This document shows, one piece after another, positions 22,317 through 29,373 of a stretch of DNA of 38,174 nucleotides. This DNA comes from an uncultured Spirochaetaceae bacterium (GTDB lineage: Bacteria > Spirochaetota > Spirochaetia > Treponematales > Treponemataceae): assembly GCA_902783155.1 (NCBI GenBank), contig CACZPR010000117.1:1-38174 (forward strand), in the 5' to 3' direction. Under the pieces are notes generated by a model. The model saw only the letters and a program-made list of their open reading frames with translations, was not told the origin of the DNA and did not search any database. Both the position numbers and the translations under genes were made by a program. The number at the start of each line of letters is the position of its first letter. The stretch's first letter is position 1.

Positions 22317-23117
22317 CTATCTGTTGACCACGGCAACCTTTGACCAGAGGGTGTCCATCATGTCGTCCTCGGTCTGGATTGATTTCTGGTTGGCCTCGTA
22401 AGCCCTGTTCACCTCAATCATCTGCACCATCTCGTTCACGACGTTGACGTTGCTTGTCTCGGTGAATCCCTGGAGGACCCTCGGTCTTTCGTCGCCCTCA
22501 GCAACATAGGGACTTCCGGCAATAAGGTTGGTGTCCCAGAGCGATTCGCCCTGCTTCTTGAGGTACCTCTCGTTTTCGAAGCGGACTATCTTCAGCCGGT
22601 CGATGTAAACGTCGTTCTCGCGGTCGATTATCATTCCGTCCTCGTTAACGAAAAATTTGTCGCTCTCCACAGCGATGGGTCCGTTTTCGCCCAGCACGGG
22701 GTAGCCGTCCTTTGTCAGAAGTATGCCCTCCTTTCCAAGAAGGAAGTTTCCGTTGCGTGTAAAGCGTTCACCGTCCGGGGTCTGGACAACAAAAAATCCC
22801 TTTCCGCCGAGAGCCATATCCGTACTCGTGTCGGTAGATTTGAATGAACCCTGGTCAAAATCAGTAAAAAGCTCGTTCGTCTCAACGCCAAGTCCCAGCG
22901 AACCCACAATCGGGGCCACATCATAGGAGCCGTCCGCGGTTGTATAAACACCGTCCGCCTGTGTCCTGCGGATAATCAAGTCACTGAACGCCTTGCTGAC
23001 GGCAACATCCCTTTTGAAACCCGTCGTGTCCACGTTGGCAAGATTGTTGGCAATAGCATCAAGCCTGTTCTGCTGTGCGTTCATTCCGCTGGCACCAATA
23101 TACCATCCTCTGATCAT
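22317..23117 (-). CDS. flgF: Flagellar rod protein, FlgF/FlgG-type
   Basis: This 266-residue paralogue of the next gene shares the rod/hook ends: MIRGWYIGASGMNAQQNRLDAIANNLANVDTTGFKRD and SNVNVVNEMVQMIEVNRAYEANQKSIQTEDDMMD. It is the first gene of the operon and fits the proximal-rod FlgF position; in spirochaete annotations such a gene is also called flgG-1 or flgG-2, so the exact name is uncertain. The frame is open 64 codons further upstream, but I chose the ATG with GAGGT seven bases before it, because the family signature begins there and the sigma-28-like promoter lies just upstream. Confidence 0.88.
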   Translation of the reverse strand: MIRGWYIGASGMNAQQNRLDAIANNLANVDTTGFKRDVAVSKAFSDLIIRRTQADGVYTTADGSYDVAPIVGSLGLGVETNELFTDFDQGSFKSTDTSTDMALGGKGFFVVQTPDGERFTRNGNFLLGKEGILLTKDGYPVLGENGPIAVESDKFFVNEDGMIIDRENDVYIDRLKIVRFENERYLKKQGESLWDTNLIAGSPYVAEGDERPRVLQGFTETSNVNVVNEMVQMIEVNRAYEANQKSIQTEDDMMDTLWSKVAVVNR

Positions 23118-23139
23118 ACACTTTACCTCGCTATGGTGA

Positions 23140-23167
23140 TTATCGGCATGGCGGGATATGATTTTTA
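23140..23167 (-). promoter_or_regulatory. Candidate sigma-28 (FliA) promoter of the flagellar rod operon
   Basis: On the minus strand TAAA (23167-23164), 16 bases, then a perfect GCCGATAA (23147-23140). The FliA consensus is TAAA-N15-GCCGATAA, so the -10 element is exact and the spacer one base long. The -10 lies 22 bases before the ATG, with GAGGT in between. Confidence 0.75.
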
Positions 23168-23233
23168 CACAAAAAATTTTTTCAAAATCCACACCATGGA
23201 AATGCTTTTGCTTTGGAATGTTCTGGATGTGTC

Positions 23234-23262
23234 TCGACAAGGAGCAATCTTTTCTATATAAT
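23234..23262 (+). promoter_or_regulatory. Promoter of the WbaP-type gene
   Basis: TCGACA (23234-23239), 17 bases, and a perfect TATAAT (23257-23262). The ATG is only eight bases after the -10 box and no Shine-Dalgarno lies between, so a leaderless transcript is predicted. The divergent flagellar promoter is about 70 bases away. Confidence 0.8.
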
Positions 23263-23270
23263 AATATGTT

Positions 23271-24692
23271 ATGGAAATAGAGGAATATCCAGCTTTTTTT
23301 AAGGCGCACTTTAGACGTACCAGCTCATTTGTTTCAGGCACCGCGCTCATGCTGACCGACACGCTGGCCATCATGCTAAGCATCGGGATAGGATTCTTTA
23401 TTGTCAACGCCATATACCCGCCGCTTATCAACTTCAAATCCTTCGTCAACTACGCAATCTACGTTCCTCTGATTCTGATTGTATTCTACGCGGCCGGACT
23501 CTATCCCGGAATACTCCTTGCACCGCAGACAGAGGTCAAGCGTTTTTCGATATGCTCTTTCTTTGCGTTCATCGGAATATCAAGCTCCATCAACGTGGAG
23601 ATGAAGGAACGCTACCCAATCGCCATAGCGCTTCTTGTGGCATGGCCTTTCGCCACCATACTCCTTCCTGTTGGACGAGAGATGTTCAGGCACATATTCG
23701 GCAAACTCAGATGGTGGGGCGTACCTGCCGTAATCTACACAAAAAAACCGGACGACCTCCTGATTGCAGACAGGCTGATTGACCGTCCGAACTACGGATA
23801 CAGGCCCGCACTGATAGTCACCCAGACAAAGACACTGAAAAAGGAGTACCGTGGGATTCCAGTCCTCAAGACGGACCCGAAACTTCTTTCCATAATTAAG
23901 CAGCTGAACATAAAGGTCGCAATCCTCTGCGACTATGAGGACAACATAGAAAAAATCCATGCCTCGTACCGCTACGTAATCACCGTGCCAAAAAAGCAGT
24001 CCATGATTACCACCTCCCTGCACATGAGGGACTTTGGCGGCATAATCGGCTACGCGTCCACAAACTATCTGACGAAAAGTTTTTCCAAGCTGACCAAGCG
24101 GATTCTGGACATAGCGCTCTGCATTATAGCGGCCCCGTTCGCGCTTGTTCTGACATTGATAATCGCCCTTCTGATAAAAATTGACTCAAGGGGTCCTGTG
24201 TTTTTTGGACACAAGAGAATCGGGAAGAACCACAAGGAAATCAAGTGCTGGAAATTCCGCTCAATGTATGCTGATGCGGACGTGCGTTTAAAGAAGATTC
24301 TGGAGACAGATCCGGTCAGGGCCGAGGAATGGGAAAAGAACCGCAAATTTTCGGACGACCCGCGCGTAACAAGAATCGGAAAATTCCTCAGGAAGACAAG
24401 TCTTGACGAAATCCCGCAGCTGTGGAACATTTTCAAGGGCGACATGTCCTTTGTCGGTCCACGGCCCGTCACACTTGGCGAGCTTGAAAAATATGGCGGG
24501 GCTGTTGAATATGTTCTAAGCGTTACTCCCGGACTCAGCGGAATGTGGCAGGTTTCGGGAAGAAGCGATACAGACTACGACGAGCGCATAGCTCTGGATT
24601 CGTACTACATACAGAACTGGTCCATCTGGCTGGACCTTTGGATTGTGGTAAAGACAATCTGGGTCGTGCTGGTTGGAAAAGGGGCTTATTAA
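23271..24692 (+). CDS. Polyprenyl-phosphate sugar-1-phosphate transferase (WbaP/RfbP type)
   Basis: The enzyme moves a sugar-1-phosphate from a UDP-sugar onto undecaprenyl phosphate in the inner membrane, starting a surface glycan. The 473-residue protein has the two-part layout. The N-terminus has several membrane helices (about 23-47, 61-81, 92-107, 115-133) and a soluble middle domain. Another helix follows near 272-295, and then the bacterial sugar transferase domain with GPVFFGHKRIGK, KCWKFRSM, DEIPQLWNIFKGDMSFVGPRP and TPGLSGMWQVSGRS. The initiating sugar cannot be read from sequence; no glycosyltransferase cluster is adjacent. Its stop overlaps the next ATG (TAATG). The start codon lacks a ribosome site. 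Confidence 0.92.
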   Translation: MEIEEYPAFFKAHFRRTSSFVSGTALMLTDTLAIMLSIGIGFFIVNAIYPPLINFKSFVNYAIYVPLILIVFYAAGLYPGILLAPQTEVKRFSICSFFAFIGISSSINVEMKERYPIAIALLVAWPFATILLPVGREMFRHIFGKLRWWGVPAVIYTKKPDDLLIADRLIDRPNYGYRPALIVTQTKTLKKEYRGIPVLKTDPKLLSIIKQLNIKVAILCDYEDNIEKIHASYRYVITVPKKQSMITTSLHMRDFGGIIGYASTNYLTKSFSKLTKRILDIALCIIAAPFALVLTLIIALLIKIDSRGPVFFGHKRIGKNHKEIKCWKFRSMYADADVRLKKILETDPVRAEEWEKNRKFSDDPRVTRIGKFLRKTSLDEIPQLWNIFKGDMSFVGPRPVTLGELEKYGGAVEYVLSVTPGLSGMWQVSGRSDTDYDERIALDSYYIQNWSIWLDLWIVVKTIWVVLVGKGAY

Positions 24693-26362
24693 TGAAAAAA
24701 ACGGCAATCATCTTTATCTCGGCAATTCTTTTGTCCGTGCCATCACTGTCATTTGCGGAAGACGCGGTGCAGGACGTAAAAACGGAACAGAAAGCGGAAT
24801 CAAAGACGGAAATGACTTCGGCGGGGACTTCGGAAACAATCACCGGTCCAATATATATGGTGGGAGAGATAACATACATCTCAAAGGACAAGACCCAGCC
24901 CGCGGCGATGAAGCGCAATGTTGAAATCAACAGGGAGCTTGTGTTCAAGACAAGGGAAGAGGTTGACGCCTACTCCGAAAGCATAGTCAGGCAGCTCCAG
25001 AACACAAGAATTTTTCAGGATGTCACAAAGGAAGCAAAGGAGAACCCTCCCGACGAGAACGGCGTTATCTATGTTGATTACGAAGTGACGGTCACTGACT
25101 CGAAGAACTTCCTTGTCTTTCCAAAACCGAACTACAGTTCCAACAGCGGATTCGAGATGAAAATCAAGCTGAAGGATTCCAACTTCCTGGGCTTCATGAA
25201 CACGCTGAACCTGGACCTCAACTGCCAGCTTGGAAATTCATCAAACCCGGACGACTTCTCAAAGGTCATGCTCGGAACAAACTTCGACTACACCTTCCCC
25301 TTCCAGATTGGAATCACGCAGAACTCATGGAGCAACGACTTTTTGTTCAGCTGGACAATTGGAGAGACTCCCGAATTCAGGTTCACGACAGGAATCACCA
25401 CGGGCATACCGTTCGCAAACAACCAGCTTCTGATAAACCTTGCCCAGACGATAACCCTTGAGAACGACTACGAAATTTTTGGCGACAAGCTGTATTTCAC
25501 CGAGGCAGGCGGAATCTCGCTTCCACTCACACTTGGATATATAAACGACGTGGTTCCAATCAGATACACACCGTCAATCAAGGCGACATACCACTGGGAC
25601 CACAACGGAATAAATCCGGAGAACTGGGGACTTCGCGGGCCGGACATCAGCATACACCAGGACATCTCCATTCCGGCTGTCAACTGGGAAGGAAATTTTA
25701 GGAACGGATATTCCGTTGGACTCAGCCACTACATAGCATACAACTTTGCGTCTGAATCAATAATCCCATACCTCTCGGTGGACGCAAAATTTTTCAAGTC
25801 CTTCAAGTACGTGGGAATAAACGCAAGCCTCTACGCATACGGTGTGGTCAACAGAACCCCGAACGAAATTGGATGGAGGATGCGCGGAATTCTTGACAAC
25901 CAGCGTTTCGCGAATGCCAGTGCGGGAGGAGCTTTGGAGACCGACGCGGCTTTGCAGTTCAGCCTTGACATTCCAATCCATATCATCACAACGGACTGGC
26001 TTGGATGGGCCGCCGCAATATTTGGTCCATACGACTCTCTTTCACCGGGGGCGCAGAAATTCTGGAAGTTCCCACGCAAGCTGTTCGGAGCGCTCAACTT
26101 TGAGCTTCAGATTTCACCGTTCATTGATATTGCGCTCACACACAACAGGGTGACGGGAAGAACGTTCAGTCCGAAGGATGGATTCTATGATGCTGGTGTT
26201 GAGGTGCTAATCTACCCGACAAGATTCAGAAACTATGTTGTCCGGGCAAGTTTCGGCGCAGACCTTGGACGAACAATCCTGAAGGATTTTGTTGACACAA
26301 GCTGGAGAAATCCAAACACAAAAAAATACGAGCTGTTCTTTGGTCTTGGACTTCAGTACTAA
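24692..26362 (+). CDS. Outer-membrane beta-barrel protein with N-terminal POTRA-like domain
   Basis: Residues 1-22 are a signal peptide (KKTAIIFISAILLSVPSLSFA). After an acidic linker, about residues 50-155 resemble a single POTRA unit (NREL.FKTREEVDAYSESIVRQLQNTRIFQDV, then VIYVDYEVTVTDS). The rest alternates polar and hydrophobic residues in strand-like stretches and ends in GLGLQY, an aromatic-terminated beta-signal. This is the architecture of small Omp85/TamA-like proteins, shorter than BamA (556 residues, one POTRA). Translation is coupled to the sugar transferase (TAATG), with AAAGGGG upstream. A role in exporting or anchoring a surface polymer or protein is possible. I do not recognise a named family. 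Confidence 0.78.
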   Translation: MKKTAIIFISAILLSVPSLSFAEDAVQDVKTEQKAESKTEMTSAGTSETITGPIYMVGEITYISKDKTQPAAMKRNVEINRELVFKTREEVDAYSESIVRQLQNTRIFQDVTKEAKENPPDENGVIYVDYEVTVTDSKNFLVFPKPNYSSNSGFEMKIKLKDSNFLGFMNTLNLDLNCQLGNSSNPDDFSKVMLGTNFDYTFPFQIGITQNSWSNDFLFSWTIGETPEFRFTTGITTGIPFANNQLLINLAQTITLENDYEIFGDKLYFTEAGGISLPLTLGYINDVVPIRYTPSIKATYHWDHNGINPENWGLRGPDISIHQDISIPAVNWEGNFRNGYSVGLSHYIAYNFASESIIPYLSVDAKFFKSFKYVGINASLYAYGVVNRTPNEIGWRMRGILDNQRFANASAGGALETDAALQFSLDIPIHIITTDWLGWAAAIFGPYDSLSPGAQKFWKFPRKLFGALNFELQISPFIDIALTHNRVTGRTFSPKDGFYDAGVEVLIYPTRFRNYVVRASFGADLGRTILKDFVDTSWRNPNTKKYELFFGLGLQY

Positions 26363-26388
26363 GGATTTCAGTATCTACCAAAAAAAAC

Positions 26389-26415
26389 AGGCTGCCCAAA
26401 AACGGACAGCCTTTT
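26389..26415. terminator. Bidirectional intrinsic terminator
   Basis: AGGCTG-C-CC pairs with GG-A-CAGCCT (26389-26412). A T-run follows on the plus strand, and an eight-base A-run precedes it, giving a T-run on the minus strand. It serves both the outer-membrane protein gene (+) and the convergent secreted-protein gene (-). Confidence 0.88.
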
Positions 26416-26453
26416 ATTATGGACATTAAGCAACTGGAAATCAAATCAGACAA

Positions 26454-27656
26454 TCATTTTTTGTTCTGCGCGATTCTGCGTTTAGCCCACTCCTGCCAGT
26501 ATGGCTCGGGATTTGATGTGGACAGGACCGAAAAAAGCTCGTCCGAAAAATTGGTGTAGCCCAAATCGGATGCAGTGTCTGCAAGGATTCCAAAAAGCTC
26601 CCACACTCCGACATCGTTTCCCCATCCAAGTATGTCCGAATACCTCGTGCATTTTTTGAACAGGTCCTGTATTCCATTGTAGGAAAAATCCGTCATGCGG
26701 TCGTCCAGAGTGTCCTGTATGCGTGTCACAGCGATTACCGAGGCAAGGGCCGCGCACTTCAACGACTTTATAAGCTCCGCCTTGACATCAGCGTTTGATG
26801 GGACATAGGCCGCCGAAAGCCTGTAGTAGCTCGCAAGACCAATCAGCGCATCCAGGGAACGGTCGTTGCCGCTTCTGTACAGCTCGAAAAATCTGGACAT
26901 GGCCTTTTTGTCCTTGGACGATATGACCTTTATCATCGAGTTCATTACGGAAGGATTGCTGTAGATGTTGTCGTCCGCAAGTATGTCTGTCATGTATTTT
27001 TCATAGTCGGCATAGTATGAAGAAGAATTCTTTAGACTAAGGTACTGGGTGTAGCTCATCGAGTCAAGCTGGCTTTTCGCTATGTCGGCCATGTCGTAGA
27101 GTATGTCGTACTTGACATCGGGAACGCTCAGAAGGTCAAACGTTTCGTAAGCCTTCTTCATATAGATTTCAGCCTTCTTGATTTCGCCCTCGACCTTGTA
27201 GACTTTGCCAATCAGATAGTCAGCCTCAGGATATCCGCTGTTCCTGTCAATAAAGGAAAGCAGGCTTGAAAATTTTCCACCAAATTTTTTTGAGCCGTAG
27301 ATTGAAAGATAGGAATCGACAATCTCCAGGGCGTTTTTGAGCTTGCCCTTCACAAGAGCGTCACGCACAAGCCCCAGGTCGTCGCCAGAAAGCCTGACCG
27401 CCGATGAACGCTGGGCCTGGTCCATGGTATAACGCTCCCACTCGATGAGGTCCTTACGCTTTTTCTTTGCCTGCTCCGCAAGTGATATGGCCTGTCCGAA
27501 ATTGGAATAGTCATAGGCATCCTGGGCCTGCTTCAATATGTACCAATATTCGTCGCCGGAAGGTTTCCTTGCAACAAGCGTGCTTTGGGCGCAGACAGAA
27601 CCCGCAAGAGCTAAAGTCAAAAAAACAAGCGACACAGATTTTTTCAAAACATTCAT
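26454..27656 (-). CDS. Secreted helical-repeat (TPR-like) protein
   Basis: The signal peptide is at 1-23 (KKSVSLVFLTLALAGSVCA, cut before Q). The sequence around the cysteine is not a good lipobox. The remaining ~377 residues are mostly amphipathic helices, with TPR-like stretches: YWYILKQAQDAYDYSNFGQAISLAEQAKKKR, then ADYLIGKVYKVEGEIKKAEIYMKKAYETFD, and later SLDALIGLASYYRLS. It is probably a periplasmic scaffold or binding protein of unknown partner. The ATG lies two bases after the ispG stop, so translation is coupled. The nearest ribosome-site candidate (GGAG) is 11 bases away. It ends before a bidirectional terminator. Confidence 0.78.
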   Translation of the reverse strand: MNVLKKSVSLVFLTLALAGSVCAQSTLVARKPSGDEYWYILKQAQDAYDYSNFGQAISLAEQAKKKRKDLIEWERYTMDQAQRSSAVRLSGDDLGLVRDALVKGKLKNALEIVDSYLSIYGSKKFGGKFSSLLSFIDRNSGYPEADYLIGKVYKVEGEIKKAEIYMKKAYETFDLLSVPDVKYDILYDMADIAKSQLDSMSYTQYLSLKNSSSYYADYEKYMTDILADDNIYSNPSVMNSMIKVISSKDKKAMSRFFELYRSGNDRSLDALIGLASYYRLSAAYVPSNADVKAELIKSLKCAALASVIAVTRIQDTLDDRMTDFSYNGIQDLFKKCTRYSDILGWGNDVGVWELFGILADTASDLGYTNFSDELFSVLSTSNPEPYWQEWAKRRIAQNKK

Positions 27657-27658
27657 TG

Positions 27659-28753
27659 CTAAAGAGTCTCCAATTCTTCCCTGAATACCTTATCGGCATC
27701 TTTTACGTCAATAGTTCGCACAATTTTGCCTTTTTTAAAAATTATGGCCTTCTCTCCTCCACCGGCAATTCCCAAATCGGCATGGCGGCCTTCACCGGGT
27801 CCATTAACAACACAACCCATGACGGCAACGGTTACATTTTTTTTCATGGAAAGAAGCTCTTTCTGCCATCTGTCAACAAAGCCATGGACATCGAATCCAA
27901 TTCTTCCGCACCTGGGACAGCTGACTATGGTGACTCCCCCATCCCTTTTTCCGCACTCACGAAGAATTTCGCGACCGGCAATGACCTCATTTTCTGGGGT
28001 GGATGAAAGGCTGACCCTTATTGTTGAGCCGATTCCCTCGGAAAGCAGTTTCGAGAACGCAAGCGTCGATTTTACAACGCCCCCGATAAGCGGACCTGCC
28101 TCCGTCACCCCGATATGGAGCGGTATGTCCGAAATTTTTGCGAACTCCTCGTTTGCCTCCACAGTCTCCTGGACGGACGAAGCCTTCATGCTGACAACCA
28201 CATCGGTGAATCCAAGCTCGTCAAAGACTTCCGTCTCCCTTAGCGCTGTCATGCAGAGTGCCTTTGCCCTGGAGATTTCACCGGCGGAAACCATTTGGTC
28301 CAAATCTTTCGGGAGGCTCCCTGAATTCACTCCAATGCGGATTGCGGCACCCTTTTTTCTACAGGCATCCACAACTTCCTCAACCCTTTCGCGGCTTCCG
28401 ATGTTTCCCGGGTTGATTCTGATTACAGAGACGGGTCCCTTAAGACACTCCAGAGCAAGCCGCCAGTCAAAATGTATGTCCGCGACAAGAGGAACATCCG
28501 TTCTTTCGGCTATGAGACACAACGCCCCGGCGCTTTCCATGTCGGGAACAGCAAAACGGATTATGTCGCAGCCCATGGACTTAAGGTCGTTAATCTGCCT
28601 GAGGATTGAAAAAAGTTTTTCGCTTCCCTCGCTGACATCCGCTATTGTGTCCTTCCACATGGTCTGGATTGTAACAGGATTTTCTCCTCCGACAAGAATT
28701 TTTCTGATGTTTCCATGCCCACCAATGGCAACTGTTCGGGTCTTTCTGTACAT
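27659..28753 (-). CDS. ispG: 4-hydroxy-3-methylbut-2-en-1-yl diphosphate synthase IspG
   Basis: IspG reductively opens MEcPP to HMBPP in the non-mevalonate isoprenoid pathway, using a 4Fe-4S cluster. The TIM-barrel N-terminus is seen (VGGENPVTIQTMWKDTI, FAVPD, PLVADIHFDWRLAL, RINPGNIGS, IRIGVNSGSL). The cluster ligands are C279 and C282 (SCPRCGR) and C314 (MGCVVNGPGE), with catalytic E321. At 365 residues it is the compact bacterial form. The frame is open a further 56 codons upstream, but that stretch contains the ATPase-operon terminator; the family N-terminus (RKTRTVAIGG) begins at the chosen ATG. The ribosome site is weak. Isoprenoids also supply the undecaprenyl carrier used by the WbaP-type enzyme. 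Confidence 0.94.
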   Translation of the reverse strand: MYRKTRTVAIGGHGNIRKILVGGENPVTIQTMWKDTIADVSEGSEKLFSILRQINDLKSMGCDIIRFAVPDMESAGALCLIAERTDVPLVADIHFDWRLALECLKGPVSVIRINPGNIGSRERVEEVVDACRKKGAAIRIGVNSGSLPKDLDQMVSAGEISRAKALCMTALRETEVFDELGFTDVVVSMKASSVQETVEANEEFAKISDIPLHIGVTEAGPLIGGVVKSTLAFSKLLSEGIGSTIRVSLSSTPENEVIAGREILRECGKRDGGVTIVSCPRCGRIGFDVHGFVDRWQKELLSMKKNVTVAVMGCVVNGPGEGRHADLGIAGGGEKAIIFKKGKIVRTIDVKDADKVFREELETL

Positions 28754-28780
28754 GCAATGCTTACGGTCCGTGCCGCCTCC

Positions 28781-28816
28781 AAAAAAATAGCCGCAAGAAC
28801 AAACATTCCGGCGGCT
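28781..28816 (-). terminator. Intrinsic terminator of the V-ATPase operon
   Basis: On the minus strand AGCCGC pairs with GCGGCT around a 16-base loop, followed by A and seven T residues. It is 54 bases after the atpK stop and 27 bases before the ispG ATG. Confidence 0.82.
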
Positions 28817-28869
28817 TTGTAAAATTTGGAGACAGCAGGTGCCATCCCCAATATGAGTGTAGATTTTAA

Positions 28870-29292
28870 CTAGCAGGCCATCATTCCGAATACCATGCTG
28901 AACAGAGCGATGGTTTCGCAAAGACCGACGACCATGATGTAGTTCGTGAATCCCTTTCCTGTTTCGGCAAGGGCATCAGAACCGGCTGCACCAGCTTTTC
29001 CCTGGGCGATGGCGGACATACACATTGAAAGACCACAGGCAAGTCCAAGTCCCACAAGGAAGAATGGATTCGCATCTGACTCTCTCATCTGGTTCATCAA
29101 AAGGAAGCCGTAGATTGTCTGTGTAAGAGGAGCACCGGCAAAAACAACCAGAAGGAATGGAGCCGGCTTGTTGTTCAAGTAGCATCTTTTCCATGCTCCA
29201 ATTGCTCCCTGTCCTGCAATACCAATACCGATAGCACTACCCATAGCTGCGATACCCATTACAATACCTGCACCGATCATACCAAAGTCCAT
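28870..29292 (-). CDS. atpK: V-type ATPase subunit K (membrane-rotor proteolipid)
   Basis: This 140-residue, four-helix proteolipid forms the rotating ring of the membrane sector. Helix 1 is glycine-rich (GIAAMGSAIGIGIAGQGAIG). The ion site in the second half carries the essential glutamate in GLCETIAL. PLTQTIYGF in helix 2 and SAIAQGKAGAAG in helix 3 match the sodium-ligand motifs of Enterococcus hirae NtpK (Thr64, Gln65, Tyr68, Gln110, Glu139). This is the last gene of the operon. An AAGGAG ribosome site precedes the ATG, and a stable hairpin lies in the gap after atpI. Confidence 0.95.
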   Translation of the reverse strand: MDFGMIGAGIVMGIAAMGSAIGIGIAGQGAIGAWKRCYLNNKPAPFLLVVFAGAPLTQTIYGFLLMNQMRESDANPFFLVGLGLACGLSMCMSAIAQGKAGAAGSDALAETGKGFTNYIMVVGLCETIALFSMVFGMMAC

Positions 29293-29342
29293 AATTTTCT
29301 CCTTAGAACGTTCTATTGTTCCTAATTTAATTCATATTTTTG

Positions 29343-29362
29343 CAGGGAACAACCGTCCCCTG
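29343..29362 (-). promoter_or_regulatory. Intercistronic hairpin between atpI and atpK
   Basis: On the minus strand CAGGGGAC pairs with GTTCCCTG (one G-T pair) around GGTT. No T-run follows in the direction of transcription, so it is not an ordinary terminator. It lies 51 bases upstream of atpK, the subunit needed in many copies per complex, so mRNA processing or stabilisation is a reasonable guess. Confidence 0.55.
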
Positions 29363-29373
29363 TGTTTTATTTT

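Noticed and set aside
23118..23309. 64-codon N-terminal extension of the first flagellar rod gene
   Set aside because: The rod-protein signature begins at the internal ATG with GAGGT upstream, and the sigma-28-like promoter lies inside the would-be extension.
24545..24691. 49-codon N-terminal extension of the outer-membrane protein into the sugar transferase gene
   Set aside because: It overlaps the sugar transferase in another frame and would bury the signal peptide; AAAGGGG before the internal ATG is a good ribosome site.
28754..28921. 56-codon N-terminal extension of ispG
   Set aside because: It would translate the ATPase-operon terminator and lies outside the family N-terminus.
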